DNA from: Micrasema longulum
Taxonomy: Eukaryota > Arthropoda > Insecta > Trichoptera > Brachycentridae
Assembly: GCA_022494885.1 (NCBI GenBank)
Contig: JAGVSM010004584.1
Coordinates: forward strand, 1 to 64,000
Direction of reading: 5' to 3'
DNA length: 64,000 nt
Shown here: one piece after another, positions 32,490 through 44,875 of the stretch
Layout: each line of letters opens with the position of its first letter
Numbering within the stretch: the stretch's first letter is position 1
Program-made: the position numbers and the translations under genes
Notes under the pieces: generated by a model
The model's database searches: none
Seen by the model: only the letters and a program-made list of their open reading frames with translations
Told to the model about the DNA's origin: nothing

Positions 32490-34100
32490 TAAATTTTGTC
32501 TATTTTTTAGCACATGGGAGTATTTTCAATAATTTATTCTGTATACTTAACACAAAAAAATAATATCAAAATTCCTAAATTCCACACAAGTCATGGTCAA
32601 AATAGTTTTGTTTTCAAAGAAATAAAAATTGCTATAATCTGTTCAATGAAAAAACTGTTAAGGCCAATGTATCAATAAATTCAATCATTTGCTGTAATTT
32701 ACCACTGTAATTGGGTCTCCTGATCTGTTGTAGTGCAAAAAAAGAAAAAAAAAAGTATATCTAAAGAATATTTTCAAACCCGAGTAAAAACAGCATTCTA
32801 TTGTAATTAGTATTACTGTAATATTATTTTGATTATTATTTCATATATTTTTTTCTCTCATGTTTATTCGAAATGATATAACTTCAAATTACTAAATAAC
32901 TATAACAGTGTAAGTCACTCTTCGAGCACAAGCGCTAGTTTCGTTTTTGGAAAGTCACCGTTCTAACATTATCTAAATACTCGTATATAAAAGTAGATTG
33001 TAAATGAAAAAAAAACATGTTGTATCATTCATATAACTATAGTTATATATTTTTTTAAATATATAGGTACATTTTTTTCGAAAATGGAACAATTATAAAA
33101 CTTTTTAATTATTTCGGTGCAACTTAAGTTACCCACGTAATGATATGCATCAGTTATAATCTTGGTATATAAGAAGATTAATTTTATGAAAAATTCACTA
33201 AAAAAATGTCTCACGGTAGGTATGCTTTCAGTTTTGTTTTGGTGCAATAATTTAATTTAGTTCCAGCGTAGTTAAAATTTTACGATGATTTTTCACATAA
33301 TATTTATGTGTTCTATAGTTTCATTTAATAATCACTAATCATGGATATTTCATAGTCCGACGCATGAATATTTACCAGAAGGACTTTAATTCATGTAAAT
33401 GAACGCTTAGTATGTAAATTTGTCACTTAAAAGTCGGATAAAATGTTGGTGGCTCTCCTGAACCAGCTTATTAAATGTTATTCTCATGGTTTGTTTCGAT
33501 TTTATATCTCTATACAGGCTGTACCGAATCATTTATTCAACTATTGATTCGTTCAATATTAATGTTTCGTTTTTATTTATTTATTTGAGAAAAAACAACA
33601 GTTTCTTACATATAATTCAACTATAAAATAAGGGCACATTGTTACTAAAATTGTAAAAACCGTCAATAATAATTTTCCACGGCTATGTAAGTTATTAATC
33701 AAGTTTGAAAGTTAAGAAATGTTGGTAATTCAGAAACTGCGAAATAAATATAATAAAAATAACAAAAAAGTAAAAAATATAATAATATTAATAAATATAA
33801 ATAAAATACATATATATGATAAATAAGTACATTTATAAATTGTTTTTTTTTTAAATAAGAAAATAAAAATAAAATAAAAAACTTTAAAAAATATTGAAGA
33901 AGGTACAAATATAAACACGAATATACAATTTTTATGACATACTCATATAATTAAACAATTCAATACAATTTTCAATAAAATATCAAGAATGTGCAGGTTA
34001 TACCAAAGTATTCAAAACACAGAGATTGTCATTTTTGATAGCAGATTGTGTCGGCTAAGGAAATGTATATGTCGCCGCCAAACAGTTTAATTAACTACTC
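32490..34100. other. Anonymous DNA, A-rich at 33730-33900
   Basis: No gene is seen. The region 33570-33900 starts tttatttatttatttgagaa and is A-rich on the plus strand, as expected for a minus-strand LINE 3' UTR, but no ORF end is recognised. Confidence 0.35.
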
Positions 34101-34107
34101 AATTGTT

Positions 34108-34213
34108 CGGCTAGGCTGTTCGTTAAATGCCGGCATTAAAGTTAATGTCTAACGGACGCTTAGTCAAAATGTTGAAAGCAACATTTAACGAAAGGGCTGA
34201 ACTTCGCCCTTTA
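34108..34213. repeat. Small fold-back
   Basis: cgttaaatg (about 34122) and catttaacg (about 34183) are inverted, and aaagggc/cgcccttt (34191-34213) forms a second hairpin. This is possibly a decayed MITE. Confidence 0.45.
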
Positions 34214-34357
34214 AAAAAATGAATAACCCACTAAGCCTATATTTTAGAGGCTTTTTAGCAAGTAGGAAAGGAGAGATAAAAGAGAGGGTATGGAAGGAGG
34301 TAATGAAATATATGCCACAACACCCAGAACAATTAAGAAAAAATCTCTCTTGGATTT

Positions 34358-34440
34358 TTTTCTTGCAACTAGCGGGATTAGAACCCGTGGCGCCTGTTTC
34401 ACAGTTAGCCGACTAACCAAATGCGCCGGTCGTCGCTTAG
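34358..34440 (-). mobile_element. SINE-B copy (tRNA-like)
   Basis: The reverse complement has ggcgcatttggttagtcggc (A box), the B box cgggttctaatcccgc and agttgcaag. The same family occurs at 48950-49060 (plus), which has tggcgcagttggttag. Confidence 0.7.
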
Positions 34441-34649
34441 CCTCTATAATTTGAATACAACGATAATAATTGTTTTATTTTTTATTTGTTTTGTTTTGTG
34501 AAGTTAGGTTAGGTTAGGAAAGGTTGGTTTAAATTTAATAATATATATATATTTTTTACTTAACCTTATCCGATATTTTTAATCTTACCAAATAACAATA
34601 GATACCTTGTATACATCATCTGCTTACATATGTTCAGTGTTTTATTTTT

Positions 34650-34692
34650 AGTCTTGACCAAGGAACATTCGTGTTCTGAAACCGGTCGGCAT
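34650..34692 (+). ncRNA. Hammerhead-like motif c
   Basis: TTGACCA (hammerhead C3 and G8 substituted) is followed by a helix with GAACA/TGTTC closed by a TTCG tetraloop (34663-34676), then GAAACCGGTC with C at position 17. A 3-bp stem I (GTC/GGC) flanks the core. The helix is intact but the catalytic core is mutated. Confidence 0.45.
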
Positions 34693-34699
34693 ATTAAAT

Positions 34700-36015
34700 T
34701 TAATTGAGTGATTTTTCATGTACATTAAAAAAAAATAAAAAAATATTTGAATTGTATATATTAAAAATTATTATTTATTCTTCTCATCAAAATTAAATAA
34801 ATTTTTTGTCTTTAACGGATTGATTTTTATTAATAATTTTTAATAGTAAAATATATTCATGATATTGATTATTAAAAAATATTTACGAGTACATGAAAAT
34901 AACATTTTTATATGTATAAACTTATATGTATTTATTTGATATGCAAAATATTTTCTTAACTAACTTTGTATTCTTTGTGGAAATCTGTTATTAGTTCTGA
35001 GCTTATACTCTATATCTGTTTGTTTACTATAAACATGTGTGTAGAACTGTTGATTTCCCAAATAAAATAAAATAAAATATTTTAAAATACGATACACCCT
35101 GTGTACATAAATATTAAAAATAGCTTCATATTAGGAGAAAATTTAGTCATGCGTACCGAAATTTATAACTCTATGGCTATGAAAAATAATACTTAATAGA
35201 AAACGTGACGTATTCGTATACCATATACGTTATTACTTATCAACATCAAAATTGATTGAAAAACACGGGTGCTATAGATATTATAATTTGACCAAACATT
35301 TCATCATTCTGTGTTTTGATTAGAAATAATTAAATCGTTGTACGTGAGTGTTCGTTTCAACCCTTTTAGGATTTAGTATGTAAATATATCTACTCGTATT
35401 TCACTTACCTACCCAGATATGTAATTTAAAAATATATTAGTTTTACAGAATATTAAATTTTACTACGTGTTATGCCTTTGTGGAGATGATGGGCGAAGTT
35501 GAAGAGTTATATTTTATTATCTATAAAGCATAATCGAATTTTATTTACGAAATATTTTTCAAAACTTGTTCAATCACAGATTACTGACAAAATATTTGTT
35601 CCGAATTTTCACACAAATTTAAATATGTATACACATTTTCCTACGAAAAAGACGTTATTTTTATACAATTAGAGATAAGTCTTACTTTGCACTGTAATCG
35701 GGTCCATGGAAGTTTAAACATTGATAATTTGGGTTTTAGGTTAAAGCGTTCTTTACAATTTTTCATTAATTAATAATGTGTTTGATTGGTTTCCACATAA
35801 AGGTTAAAATTCCAGATAATCATTAAGTATTGTTATTCAATAAGTCCACTTTATTTACAATTTTTTGTTAACATTTGTTACATTTTTTATTACATAAAAT
35901 AATACCACTTTATTTATTTATAAAAACAAAAACAATCCCACATAGGCATGGCATGTGCGTGTGTATACTAAATTTAGAATACATTATGAAATCTATGGTG
36001 CGCATTGTCATATAC
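34700..36015. other. Anonymous AT-rich DNA
   Basis: Nothing is recognised. Confidence 0.4.
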
Positions 36016-36018
36016 ATA

Positions 36019-36100
36019 CATATACACACACACACACACACACACTTACCCTCACACACGCGCATGCACATGCACACACACACACTCACACCCACCCTTA
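36019..36100. repeat. CA-rich microsatellite
   Basis: Interrupted (CA)n tracts lie at 36023-36043, 36053-36060 and 36069-36090. All open frames over it (for example 35875-36231) are low-complexity artefacts. Confidence 0.95.
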
Positions 36101-36104
36101 CAAA

Positions 36105-36740
36105 CATTATACAAAAATGCTTTTGCACATTTGTAAATGTCTATACTTCTGTATTCCCTTACCGAAACATTGAACACCCATGTTTATTATTTACTCATTA
36201 TTACGTTGGGAATTTGAAAATTATATTCTAATTTTTATTGTGTATTTGTTTCAGGTAAGTTCATTTTCTTTGCCTACACCATGTTTACCTGAGTACGGGC
36301 TATCCGAAAGGTTCAATGTAAGTACAAAATATGTTTCTGATGTGTTTTTTTTTTTTAAATATTAAAAGATAAAATATTTTATATAACTAAATATTTAAAA
36401 AAAAACGACGTTATACGTTATTTAACGTTTTCATATGATTTTAAAATAATATTATTGTAATAATTTAATCCTAAAATTTTAGGAAATTATTATCTTAAGA
36501 AAGCTAGAAACGTCACCGCTTTCAGAACAAAATGCTTTAATTACAACTTGGAGTTCTCTGGGATAGATATTTTTGCTTTTCATAGATCTCTTCCTCAATA
36601 ATGCAGTGTGGGATGTTGCAGCTCTTAGTCTTAGCTTAGCTCGGTTATATTGCAGTATATTTTTTTCTACATCTAATCGTTGTTATTTTAACCCAATTAT
36701 GTCGCAATTGAATAAATAACAAAGTAAAAAAACTCAACGG
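36105..36740. other. Anonymous AT-rich DNA
   Basis: A splice-like tttcaggtaag at 36251 has no supporting exon on either side. Confidence 0.35.
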
Positions 36741-36744
36741 CACC

Positions 36745-36975
36745 CGTGGTGCATGGCTAAGACGCTTGCCTCTTTGCCTGCCACACTTGAGGTTCTAGAT
36801 TCGATTCCTGACAGGGTCGACGAGAAATATCAGTTTTTAAGGTGGTTCTACACTGCAATATTTTTTTGTTCCGGGACCTAAAGTGTAAGACTGATCACCT
36901 TACCTTCCGTATAACAATTGTAATACCAATGCAATGCTATGTACCAATGGGTGCGGATAGGGAGATAATAGTATT
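36745..36975 (+). mobile_element. SINE1 copy
   Basis: The head has cacccgtggtgcatggctaa and the B box ttctagattcgattcc. The body (gtgtaagactgatcacctta) and 3' end (gtaccaatgggtgcgg) are present. Confidence 0.8.
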
Positions 36976-36979
36976 TTAA

Positions 36980-37940
36980 AACATGAATTACGCAATTGTT
37001 AGACATTAAACTTTTTAAAATTTTTAAGCGTATGAAACCATTGCTTGGACTTGTACAAAACCGATTCAATGAAAAAGTGGTTTTACTACATATAAACTCA
37101 CACCCCTTTCATTAGTTTTAAGTGATGCTTCTATTTGTTTTGGTGTTATTATATTGAATGTAACATTAGCCGTGATTATAGCATATATCTTAGTGAATAT
37201 AATTAAATATTGGATAATGTTAGGAGTAAATTGAACTACCGAGCAATCAACTCGCATCCGGCTAGCTAACTCAATGGGAGATGAATTCTTCTAATCGATT
37301 ATTGAGAGATCCAATACCTATCTTATGCCAAGTACGAACCACTTCTTTGTTGCATCATTTATAATCACGTTCTTTTATTAAGACAATTATATCAACGTTC
37401 TATTTCGCTTAGTTTCTTTTAGAGATTAACTTTAGTTCGAACCAACAATTCGGAAAAAAACTAAAACCTCCCATGAAAATGAGTTCGTGCCGATTGCAGT
37501 ATTGGCATTTAATGGAAATGTCATAAATATGCATACGCATAAAATATATTATGCATAATTTACATAATCTATGTCCAAGCAGCATATTTATAAATGCCCG
37601 ACGTGTTATTCGTTCGGGATGTTTTAGATCCACGACGCGGTTTCGTAAATAGCTATTTAAAAAAGGTACCCAACGCACAATCTACCCCAGTAAAAAATAT
37701 TGAAAACGCTGAGGACATTTTATCGCAAAACCATTTCCAAAACACGGATCAATGTTGCGCTTCTAGTACTTTGTAAACATACAAAATAATATGAATAAAA
37801 CGTATTTGCGAAATATCAGACAGCCAAAATAATTGGAAAAGGATGTTCATTTAAGCGTTCATTTTTTTCTTCTCAGAGCTTCTGAATTACCAGAAAAGTT
37901 GCCGTCGGACCAGACATGTGTGTTGTGTTCGTACGTTATG
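36980..37940. other. Anonymous DNA
   Basis: Open frames of 60-89 codons at 37069-37776 match nothing I recognise. Confidence 0.35.
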
Positions 37941-37942
37941 TA

Positions 37943-39376
37943 ACGGGTGTTTTTTTTGTCGTAATAGAACTTTCGACTTGTTATACCTTTCGTTGTTATC
38001 AAATTGATGATGAGATTTTAATGACGACACATTTATGCTCTTAACAATAGTCAAATTTATAACGGAACGCCCTACACTCTAACAATGCTTGCAAATTGTG
38101 GTAATTTAGTTTAAAATCTGTGTTAAGTTCGCCAAGTGTATAGGGCTCTTCATGAAACTATGAATTTGCCGCGTGACAAGTTTTGCGACAGCGTTATACC
38201 AGAAATGGTCCTGTCAATTGGCCGCCACGATCCCATGATTTGACGCCATTGGATTATTTCCTATAGGGTTGCGTTAAGTCCACGGTCTATGGCAACAAAA
38301 CCACAATTCTTGAAGCATTGGAAGCCATATAATACACACCATTTCGGAAATAACGCCGGATTTGTTGAAAAAAGTAGCCAAAAATTAGACAGAATGCGCT
38401 TCGTAACTCGCTAGTCGCAGTCATTTATTTGTCTGAATTCGATTTAAAAAAAATAAATTAAGGGTACGCAGCGAAAACGAACCCATTATGATAATGCATT
38501 TTACAGGGGAGCAAAAAGGAAAAAAATGTGGAGTGATGCGGTCATATAAAATTGAATAGGTTTTCAATTTATAGACAGTATATACAATCGCAGAAAACAT
38601 TGAATTAAAAAAAAAACTCCTTTCTTGGAATAGACGAAAATAAGCTCATTGTAGCATTTATCGCATTTTTGAATATTTTTTTGTCAGCCGTGGCTCCATT
38701 TTTTTTACGATTTGTAAGACAAAGAGCCATATTTTGTTATTTAAAAATATTTCATCGTATTGAGAGGAAAAAATTACATTGAGCTAGCCGGACTGAATGG
38801 GGGGATTCGAATCCCACATAGACTGATTTTAATTCGATAACTCGAGTATTATTAAGGCTATTTGCCGTATATTTTTTGTAATCGTAAAATTAAAAGAAAG
38901 AGGCATTTTCCTGTTTTTGTTTTAAAATTTTTAATTCGTTTTTTTTATTTTAAGACTCTAATAAAAAAGACGTAAATAATACAAGGGTCAATATCACTTT
39001 ATGTACATAAGCATTCGGCAAACTAACAAAAATGAATAAAATACATGAATGAGTAAAATATATGTACGCAAATACATGAATAAATTATTGCACGATCATA
39101 AACACTTCCAACGTTTTATTCTCCTGACGCCATATACAAGTAGGCGCTGGGGTCGTTTGGTCCCCCCGTTCGGATCATGTGTAATTTTTGGGTGGTTAGT
39201 GAGGGAAAGGTTAATAACGCGAAAATCGAAAAAACGCAACGTGCCCATTTTTGTACCCTTCAAGTGTGTATTTTTATTCTTTCGAAGAGTTGAAAAATAT
39301 GCTCATTCCAACAAATAATATCCGTTTATTTTATTTCAATTCAAAGTTGTCTCACGCTTAAAAAAACACCCGATAG
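37943..39376 (+). mobile_element. mariner-like element, internally deleted and re-expanded
   Basis: The 5' terminus (acgggtgttttttttgtcgt) and 3' terminus (gcttaaaaaaacacccga) are inverted over about 34 bp, each next to TA. The coding remnant (38050-38400) has NWPPRSHDLTPLDYF, then VKSTVYGNKTTILEALEA, the C-terminal part of the DD(D/E) domain of mariner-type transposases. It is preceded by an N-terminal scrap (RALHETMN, RDKF). Stops and frame breaks disable it. About 800 bp downstream (38470-39240) is non-coding filler. Confidence 0.75.
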
Positions 39377-39458
39377 TATGTACCTCCAATTCGTCCATCC
39401 ATCATGTCCGAATATCTCATATCTTGACACCTATAATTCAAGTGTTATACTTGATTAC

Positions 39459-39489
39459 ACTGGAGACTGGAGATCTCCAGGTCTCCAGT
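39459..39489. repeat. 31-bp near-perfect palindrome
   Basis: actggagactggaga followed by tctccaggtctccagt is self-complementary apart from one unpaired base. It lies just outside the mariner-like element. Confidence 0.9.
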
Positions 39490-39821
39490 ACATCGGCCAC
39501 TCACAACCGAACCGGTCACATTAGGAGTTTCATTCATAAAATCTCCGTGAATGTCCGTATGTGTGTGCGTGCCCAACACTTACTAATAATTCTTGTTCTA
39601 CTAGTTTGACCCTTTGCGTGCTCGTGTAGAGCCTGACTCGCTAACAATACTCATGTTCATTTAATGCAACAAAAAAAACAGCATTTTTTAACATTCAAAA
39701 TGGCATCTATAATTGCAAATATCAATATTAAATATAATGTTTTGGTAATTTACTTTGAAAAATCACATCACAGTTATTAAACTATTATAGCGTTAAGAAT
39801 AGCCTATATGGTAACTTATTA

Positions 39822-40170
39822 GTGTGGTAAAACTATGAACGATAGATTCACAAATGTTGAGATCCGTACATTATGTAAGGCTGAGACAAGCATTATCATG
39901 TAGAACGAATGGACAGCGAAAGAACGGCTAAGAATGTTTACAATGGGAATGTTGATGGATGCAGAAATAGAGGAAGACCGAGAAAGACATGGCATGACCA
40001 AATCCAACAAATACTTAAAGATGGACATGTCAAAAGTCGGAATAATCGGCGCGCGTGCATGAGAAGATGTATGGATATAGGGGAAGCGAGATCTGTATGC
40101 AAAGATAGAGTATTGTGGCGTTCTATCCTCTCTGCCTACCCTTACGGGGCAACGGCGTGATGATTTGTTT
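39822..40170 (+). pseudogene. LINE-R 3' end, best C-terminus
   Basis: An 83-codon frame (39909-40160) encodes the last part of ORF2: RTAKNVYNGNVDGCRNR, then GRPRKTWHDQIQQILKDG, then ARSVCKDRVLWRSILSAYP. It ends in a stop followed by the family terminus (gcaacggcgtgatgatttgt). Upstream, a deletion near 39899 removes the GHVERM approach region. The overlapping minus-strand frame is a shadow. Confidence 0.85.
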
Positions 40171-40356
40171 GTGTTTGTTTTTGTAACTTATTAGAAGTTA
40201 AGCTACCTTAATTATATTTACATTCTTAATTAATTTATTGATGATGAACACTACCCATTCGTCTAATCGAGTTTTCCAACTGACATTTCTTGGCGGAACT
40301 GCATTTTAATTATAATAATAAAAACACTGTATTTTTTATTACATTTTTATTATTTT

Positions 40357-40402
40357 CACCAGTGACCCGGTTTTGTCGCGACCGATATTGTCAGGCTTGT
40401 TG
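40357..40402 (-). ncRNA. Hammerhead-like motif d
   Basis: The minus strand reads CTGACAA, helix (TCG/CGA), AAAACCGGGTC, ACTGG. G8 is A and G12 is A. It is clearly the same family as motif e (shared flank tcaccagtgacc). Confidence 0.4.
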
Positions 40403-40409
40403 TTCACTA

Positions 40410-41260
40410 TTTTTAAAATCTGAATAAATTGTAAGCAATTTTTATTAAAATTCAAGGAATTTAGCATAGTTTACTCATACATCCGCGATTCTCGCTGAAT
40501 ATTTGCTCACGAATTTATTATTTACTAGAAATCAGAACCATAATATTGAAATAAGAAAATGGATTATTTCCAATGAAAATAAACCAAAATTTTGTTACAA
40601 AATCACTAAAATGATTTTAAATGTGCATGTGCATCAAAGGGTTGACGACTTGACTAACAGCCGGTTAAAAAATGAATCAATCACGTAACACCGAGTAAAA
40701 AATAATTTTCATTCTACTACAAAAACAAAACCATTTTCGCTCTTACATTCAGCTTTTTTACTCGTGGTTTTAGCCATTCAGCTTTTAGTACGTACGTATG
40801 TATAATCTTTAATAGTCCACCTTATGAATGCCCTGTGAGTGTGTGGTTATTAAGTAATATAGTGTAACGATGACGCGAGGTTGTGTGTGTGTGTGTGTGT
40901 TTGCTCCGTTTCCTTCAGGTTACCTCGTGTTTACACACACTAGACAGTGGTTTGCGGTCGTGTGCGTGTTGATTGATATTTCAGACCTGAAGAACGGTAG
41001 TTCAAGCTATGATGTAGAACTAAACGAGCGTTAGATAATGCGTTAGGAGTGTTTTTTTATGATTATTTTCCATTCCGTCAATGAAACGAGTAGAACAAAG
41101 AGGACCTAGACATGATGTTCCGACGTTTAACTTTTATCTTTGCTTTCGAACTGAGGAAACTGTTCGCTCCCCGAAGTTCTTTATGGCGACTATCTCGATT
41201 TATTATCTCAAGATTCCCGCCGGATAAGGTCGAATAAATACAATTAATTATATGTATATA
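40410..41260. other. Anonymous DNA with a GT microsatellite
   Basis: (GT)n lies at 40881-40901. Nothing else is recognised. Confidence 0.4.
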
Positions 41261-41263
41261 TGT

Positions 41264-42081
41264 AGATAATATACTATAATATAACAATATCAGGTACGCC
41301 GACGACACTGTTTTGCTGGCGGATACCATTGCCGATCTTCAGGAGTTGTTAAATAGTGTGGATGCATTTGGCGAACAACTGGGTCTAACAATCAATGTTG
41401 GCAAAACAAAATGGATAATATTTGGCCGCCTTGATTACTTCGCATTTTCTCTCAAATTAAAGGGTATTGACATTGAAAAGGTAGACAAATTTAAATACTT
41501 CGGCAGCATTCTAACAGAGACCCTCGACCCAGATATAGAAATTAAATGCAGAATTGAGACAGCAAGAGCTGCTTTTAATAAAATGAAATCCCTCTTCTGC
41601 AATGCTAATCTCAACTTGAAAATAAGGCAAAGATTGGTAAAATGTTATGTGTGGTCTATATTGTTGTATGGCTGTGAGACTTGGACTCTGAAAGTGAACA
41701 CTATGAATAGGCTAGAGGCTTTTAAGATGTAGTTGCATCGCAGAATGCTTAAGATATCTTGGACAGACCTGATAACGAACTCAGAAGGCTTAAGTCCAGC
41801 TAGAACGAACAGAGAACTCTTAACCAATATAAACTTCATATCTGGGTCATAGAATGCGTGGAGAAAAGTACCACTTGCTTCATTTAATTTTGCAAGGCAA
41901 GATTGAGGGTCACAGAGGGGCTGGAAGAAGACAGATTTCCTGGCTGCGAAATATACGAGGCGACTGGCTTCAGGACTGTGGAGCAGATTTTCCGGGCAGC
42001 ACAGGACAGGGAGACTTTAGCCAGAGTGATTGCCAACGTTGGGGATACCTGACAGGGCATTAAGAGAAGAAGATAATATAC
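41264..42081 (+). pseudogene. LINE-A, 5'-truncated, with RT motif and 11-bp target duplication
   Basis: agataatatac flanks the insert at 41264-41274 and 42071-42081. The frame opens at RYADDTVLLADTIADL (RT motif C, YADD intact), continues through KFKYFGSILTE (thumb) and LLYGCETWTLK to a stop after LEAFKM (41732). After frame breaks it resumes as MRGEKYHLLHLILQGKIEGH and ends ARVIANVGDT* with an (AGA)n tail. This is RTE-like by these motifs. It has no endonuclease and is not autonomous. Confidence 0.9.
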
Positions 42082-42149
42082 ACACGAACAGAGATGAAGA
42101 ATCATCATCGTAAATTCTTATACAATCATAATTTGAATACAAAACACCA

Positions 42150-42620
42150 AAAAAACCATTCTGGAAGATGCCTACTTTGCCGAAAACTCTCGGTATAACT
42201 CGCTGTCTGCATAGATTGTTAGGTTAACCTATCCTTGTCCTAAGGCTGTAGGTCTTTCTGTCCTGAATTACATCCCCCAGACCGTGCCTCTGAATCTGGT
42301 TATCTCTTTGCGCTACTCGCGAATTCTTTGGTCTTCCTCTGAATGTTGTTCGAGGAAGATCCATTAAGATCACCTGGTTCATAGTATGATCGGGTGCTGT
42401 AAGTCCTACGTGCCCATACCATCTCAATTGCCTTTTCTTCGGTTTACTGTTAATATTTGTGACACCTAACTAGGCTTAAACGAATGCGGGAGCTTTTTAT
42501 TTTGTCATGTAGGACACTTCAGCTGAACATCTAAACATGCTCATTTCAGCAGTTTCTAATTGCCTACAGTAGGAGTTATATACTGTCCGTCGTTCAGAGC
42601 CATACAGGAGAGCCCTCGGT
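42150..42620 (-). pseudogene. RTE-like LINE C-terminal fragment
   Basis: Minus-strand translation with stops gives LLYGSERRTV, then LETAEMSMFRC, then a 67-codon frame (42427-42224) RWYGHVGLTAPDHTM...FRGRPKN. This is the same protein region as LINE-A and LINE-R but a different family. Confidence 0.75.
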
Positions 42621-42629
42621 GGTCAATAA

Positions 42630-44090
42630 AAAAATAATTTAAACTAGTCTAAGACGTTTTCTTATACTTTCAAAATTATTTTAAACTATGCAATTTTATC
42701 AAGAAACGTCTACGAAAAACATACGTTTTTTCATAATAATTCGTTTTACTGTTGAGGAAATCCTATTTTTTTATAAAGATTTGATTACTTTATAATATTT
42801 TTTTTTAAATATTTACCATTTTTAATTAAAAATTACATAATATGATAATGAAGAATGATTCAATCAATGTCAGATTAAAATATATTTCAATTTCAAAAAG
42901 ATTGATTTGAAAAACGAAAATTGCATTCCCAAATTAACAGGTAACGCAATAAAATTGACAGTTGGCAGTGATTGGCAGTTACAAACGACTTGTAATTAAC
43001 AATCCCATTAAAAAGCTCCTTAAATTTGGCGGCTTTTGTGCCACTCCCCGCAGTAAAAATGAAAGGTTTACGATCGCTCATTTTCAACTGATTACAATAA
43101 AATCGTAAACCCTTAAAACTATGCATATATTATTTTTATCGCCTAATTACAAATGAGACCACTTTACAAGCATTAACTATCACAACATCGACCAATACGT
43201 ATTCCATGGAAAATGCCAATCTCCAAGTAATAATATTTTCCTTGGAAGCTCGCTGCTACGTTTGCTAATGGTCGATTCTTCAATCAACTCATCGATTGTG
43301 TATTCAGTTTTTTCTGTAATGTTTTTGGATCCTAGAGATTTGTCAAACTTTGGTATACCTATTTTTGATGTTTGGTTGTTTTTTGCTGAACCCCAACGGC
43401 TACTAATAATCGGTACAAACTATAATCGAACACCTTGGTTTATTTTAAGTCTTCTGTATTTTGATTTAGGGGTGGAATGTGGAATAATGCATTGTACACA
43501 AAAGCATTTGTAAACCAGTGATATTAGGTGTCTACTTTCTTGCTTCACCTAGCTTCTGTAATATTCATAGTTTTGTGATACCCATTTCTGTTTTATTCAG
43601 TTTTACAAACCCCTGATGTTAATTCTTTTCTTGGCAATGTATCATATAGGATACTTGTGACTTAATCTTTTATTAACTAAAATACGGCTAAAACAGCATT
43701 AAATTAAAACTGCTTTGCCATATTTTTTATGCTTTATAATTCATAATAAACTTTGGCTAAAACAAAAAAAAAATGGGTTTTTGAAGCCTTTTCAACCGTC
43801 AAATTCGTTTTTTTTTTTTAATAGAAATATTTAGTTTCGCCAAGATAAGGGTTAATTCTACAAGAGAACTCATTTCAGTTCACAGTTACTTGGCATCTAA
43901 CATCAAATTTGGTGGTCCTTCAAGCCAAATAAACTAATTATCACAATAAGCAACCTGTGTTTATTTTTAATTTTTAATGTAAATTAAAGTTCGTGAGTAG
44001 ATTTTAGATATTATAAACGAATTGAAAACGATTTATTTATTTTTTTAATTCAGGGAAAATCAAGATGGGTTTAAACTATTTTAGTGTTTC
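42630..44090. other. Anonymous AT-rich DNA
   Basis: Open frames at 42893-43126 (minus) and 43262-43513 (plus) match nothing I know. Confidence 0.35.
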
Positions 44091-44095
44091 AAGTT

Positions 44096-44544
44096 CAGTA
44101 GAATTCCAACAATCCGAACTCTGACTATCTGAATCGCTGATTATCCAAATCTCTTTCAGAATTTCAGAAAAAAAAATGATGGAAACGTACTGCGATTCGC
44201 AAAATAACGACTTGGCAGCCCGAAAACTGATGATGACAGTCAAACAGCTTACTTTGACCGAGATATTCAGCAAGCAATGACTTTTATTTACAGTACCTAC
44301 GGTACGTTCATGCTGTCCTAATGTACAGCAGTTGTCCCTACGCCTAACATGTAAAAGTTTTGCCTTTTCATTTAATTAATTAAAAGCTCATTTTTCATTT
44401 TCTGTCATTCTTTTCCATTTTCAACATACATACAGTAATCAATTAAAATAAAATCTTTTTTACTGAAAAAATCAAATTCTCCGATTTTTTTTCTATCCAA
44501 ATGGGGTCCGGTCCCAATTGATTCGGGTAATTGGAGTTCTACTG
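44096..44544 (+). mobile_element. pogo/Tigger-like deletion derivative
   Basis: The termini cagtagaattccaac and ttggagttctactg are inverted, with tatctgaatc/gattcgggta continuing. TA follows the right end. CAGTAGAA.TCC with internal ATCCGAAT is the pogo/Tigger terminal pattern. A short plus-strand stretch VKQLTLTEIFSKQ* resembles the transposase C-terminus. The rest of the gene is deleted. Confidence 0.7.
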
Positions 44545-44756
44545 TATTAAATTTCTTTTCAAACATAATACCCATTTTAAGGAACTTGTTTAGAAAATAA
44601 AAAACATTTTATAATAAACTCATTTTACTCTATTAGTGGGATAGAAACGTTATACATTCCATATCTAAATATATTGTTATTTTGTAAAACAATTTTGACC
44701 AATGAAAAAATAATAAAAAAGTTTTCTAATTTTGTAACTGTCTCTTTGCAATTTAG

Positions 44757-44875
44757 TCCCTGGGCGGGTATTCTGAACGGAATTGCACGCGAAGAGATCG
44801 CTCTGTTAGCGTGTATTTAGTTCGTAAAAATGCGTTTTCTACGCGCCCTTTTGTGTTCAGAAAACCACCCCTGGT
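44757..44875. repeat. Short MITE-like element
   Basis: cgggtattctgaac at 44764 and gttcagaaaaccaccc ending about 44870 are imperfect inverted ends. The interior is relatively GC-rich. It is related to 19610-19735. Confidence 0.5.

Noticed and set aside
34504..34518. Three TTAGG units, the common insect telomere repeat
   Set aside because: Only 15 bp, with no extended or degenerate array around it. This is easily chance in T/A/G-rich DNA.
35875..36231. 118-codon His/Thr-rich frame
   Set aside because: Created by the CA microsatellite.
36251..36262. Splice-like tttcaggtaag, suggesting an exon boundary
   Set aside because: Acceptor and donor are directly adjacent with no exon between, and no flanking coding signal.
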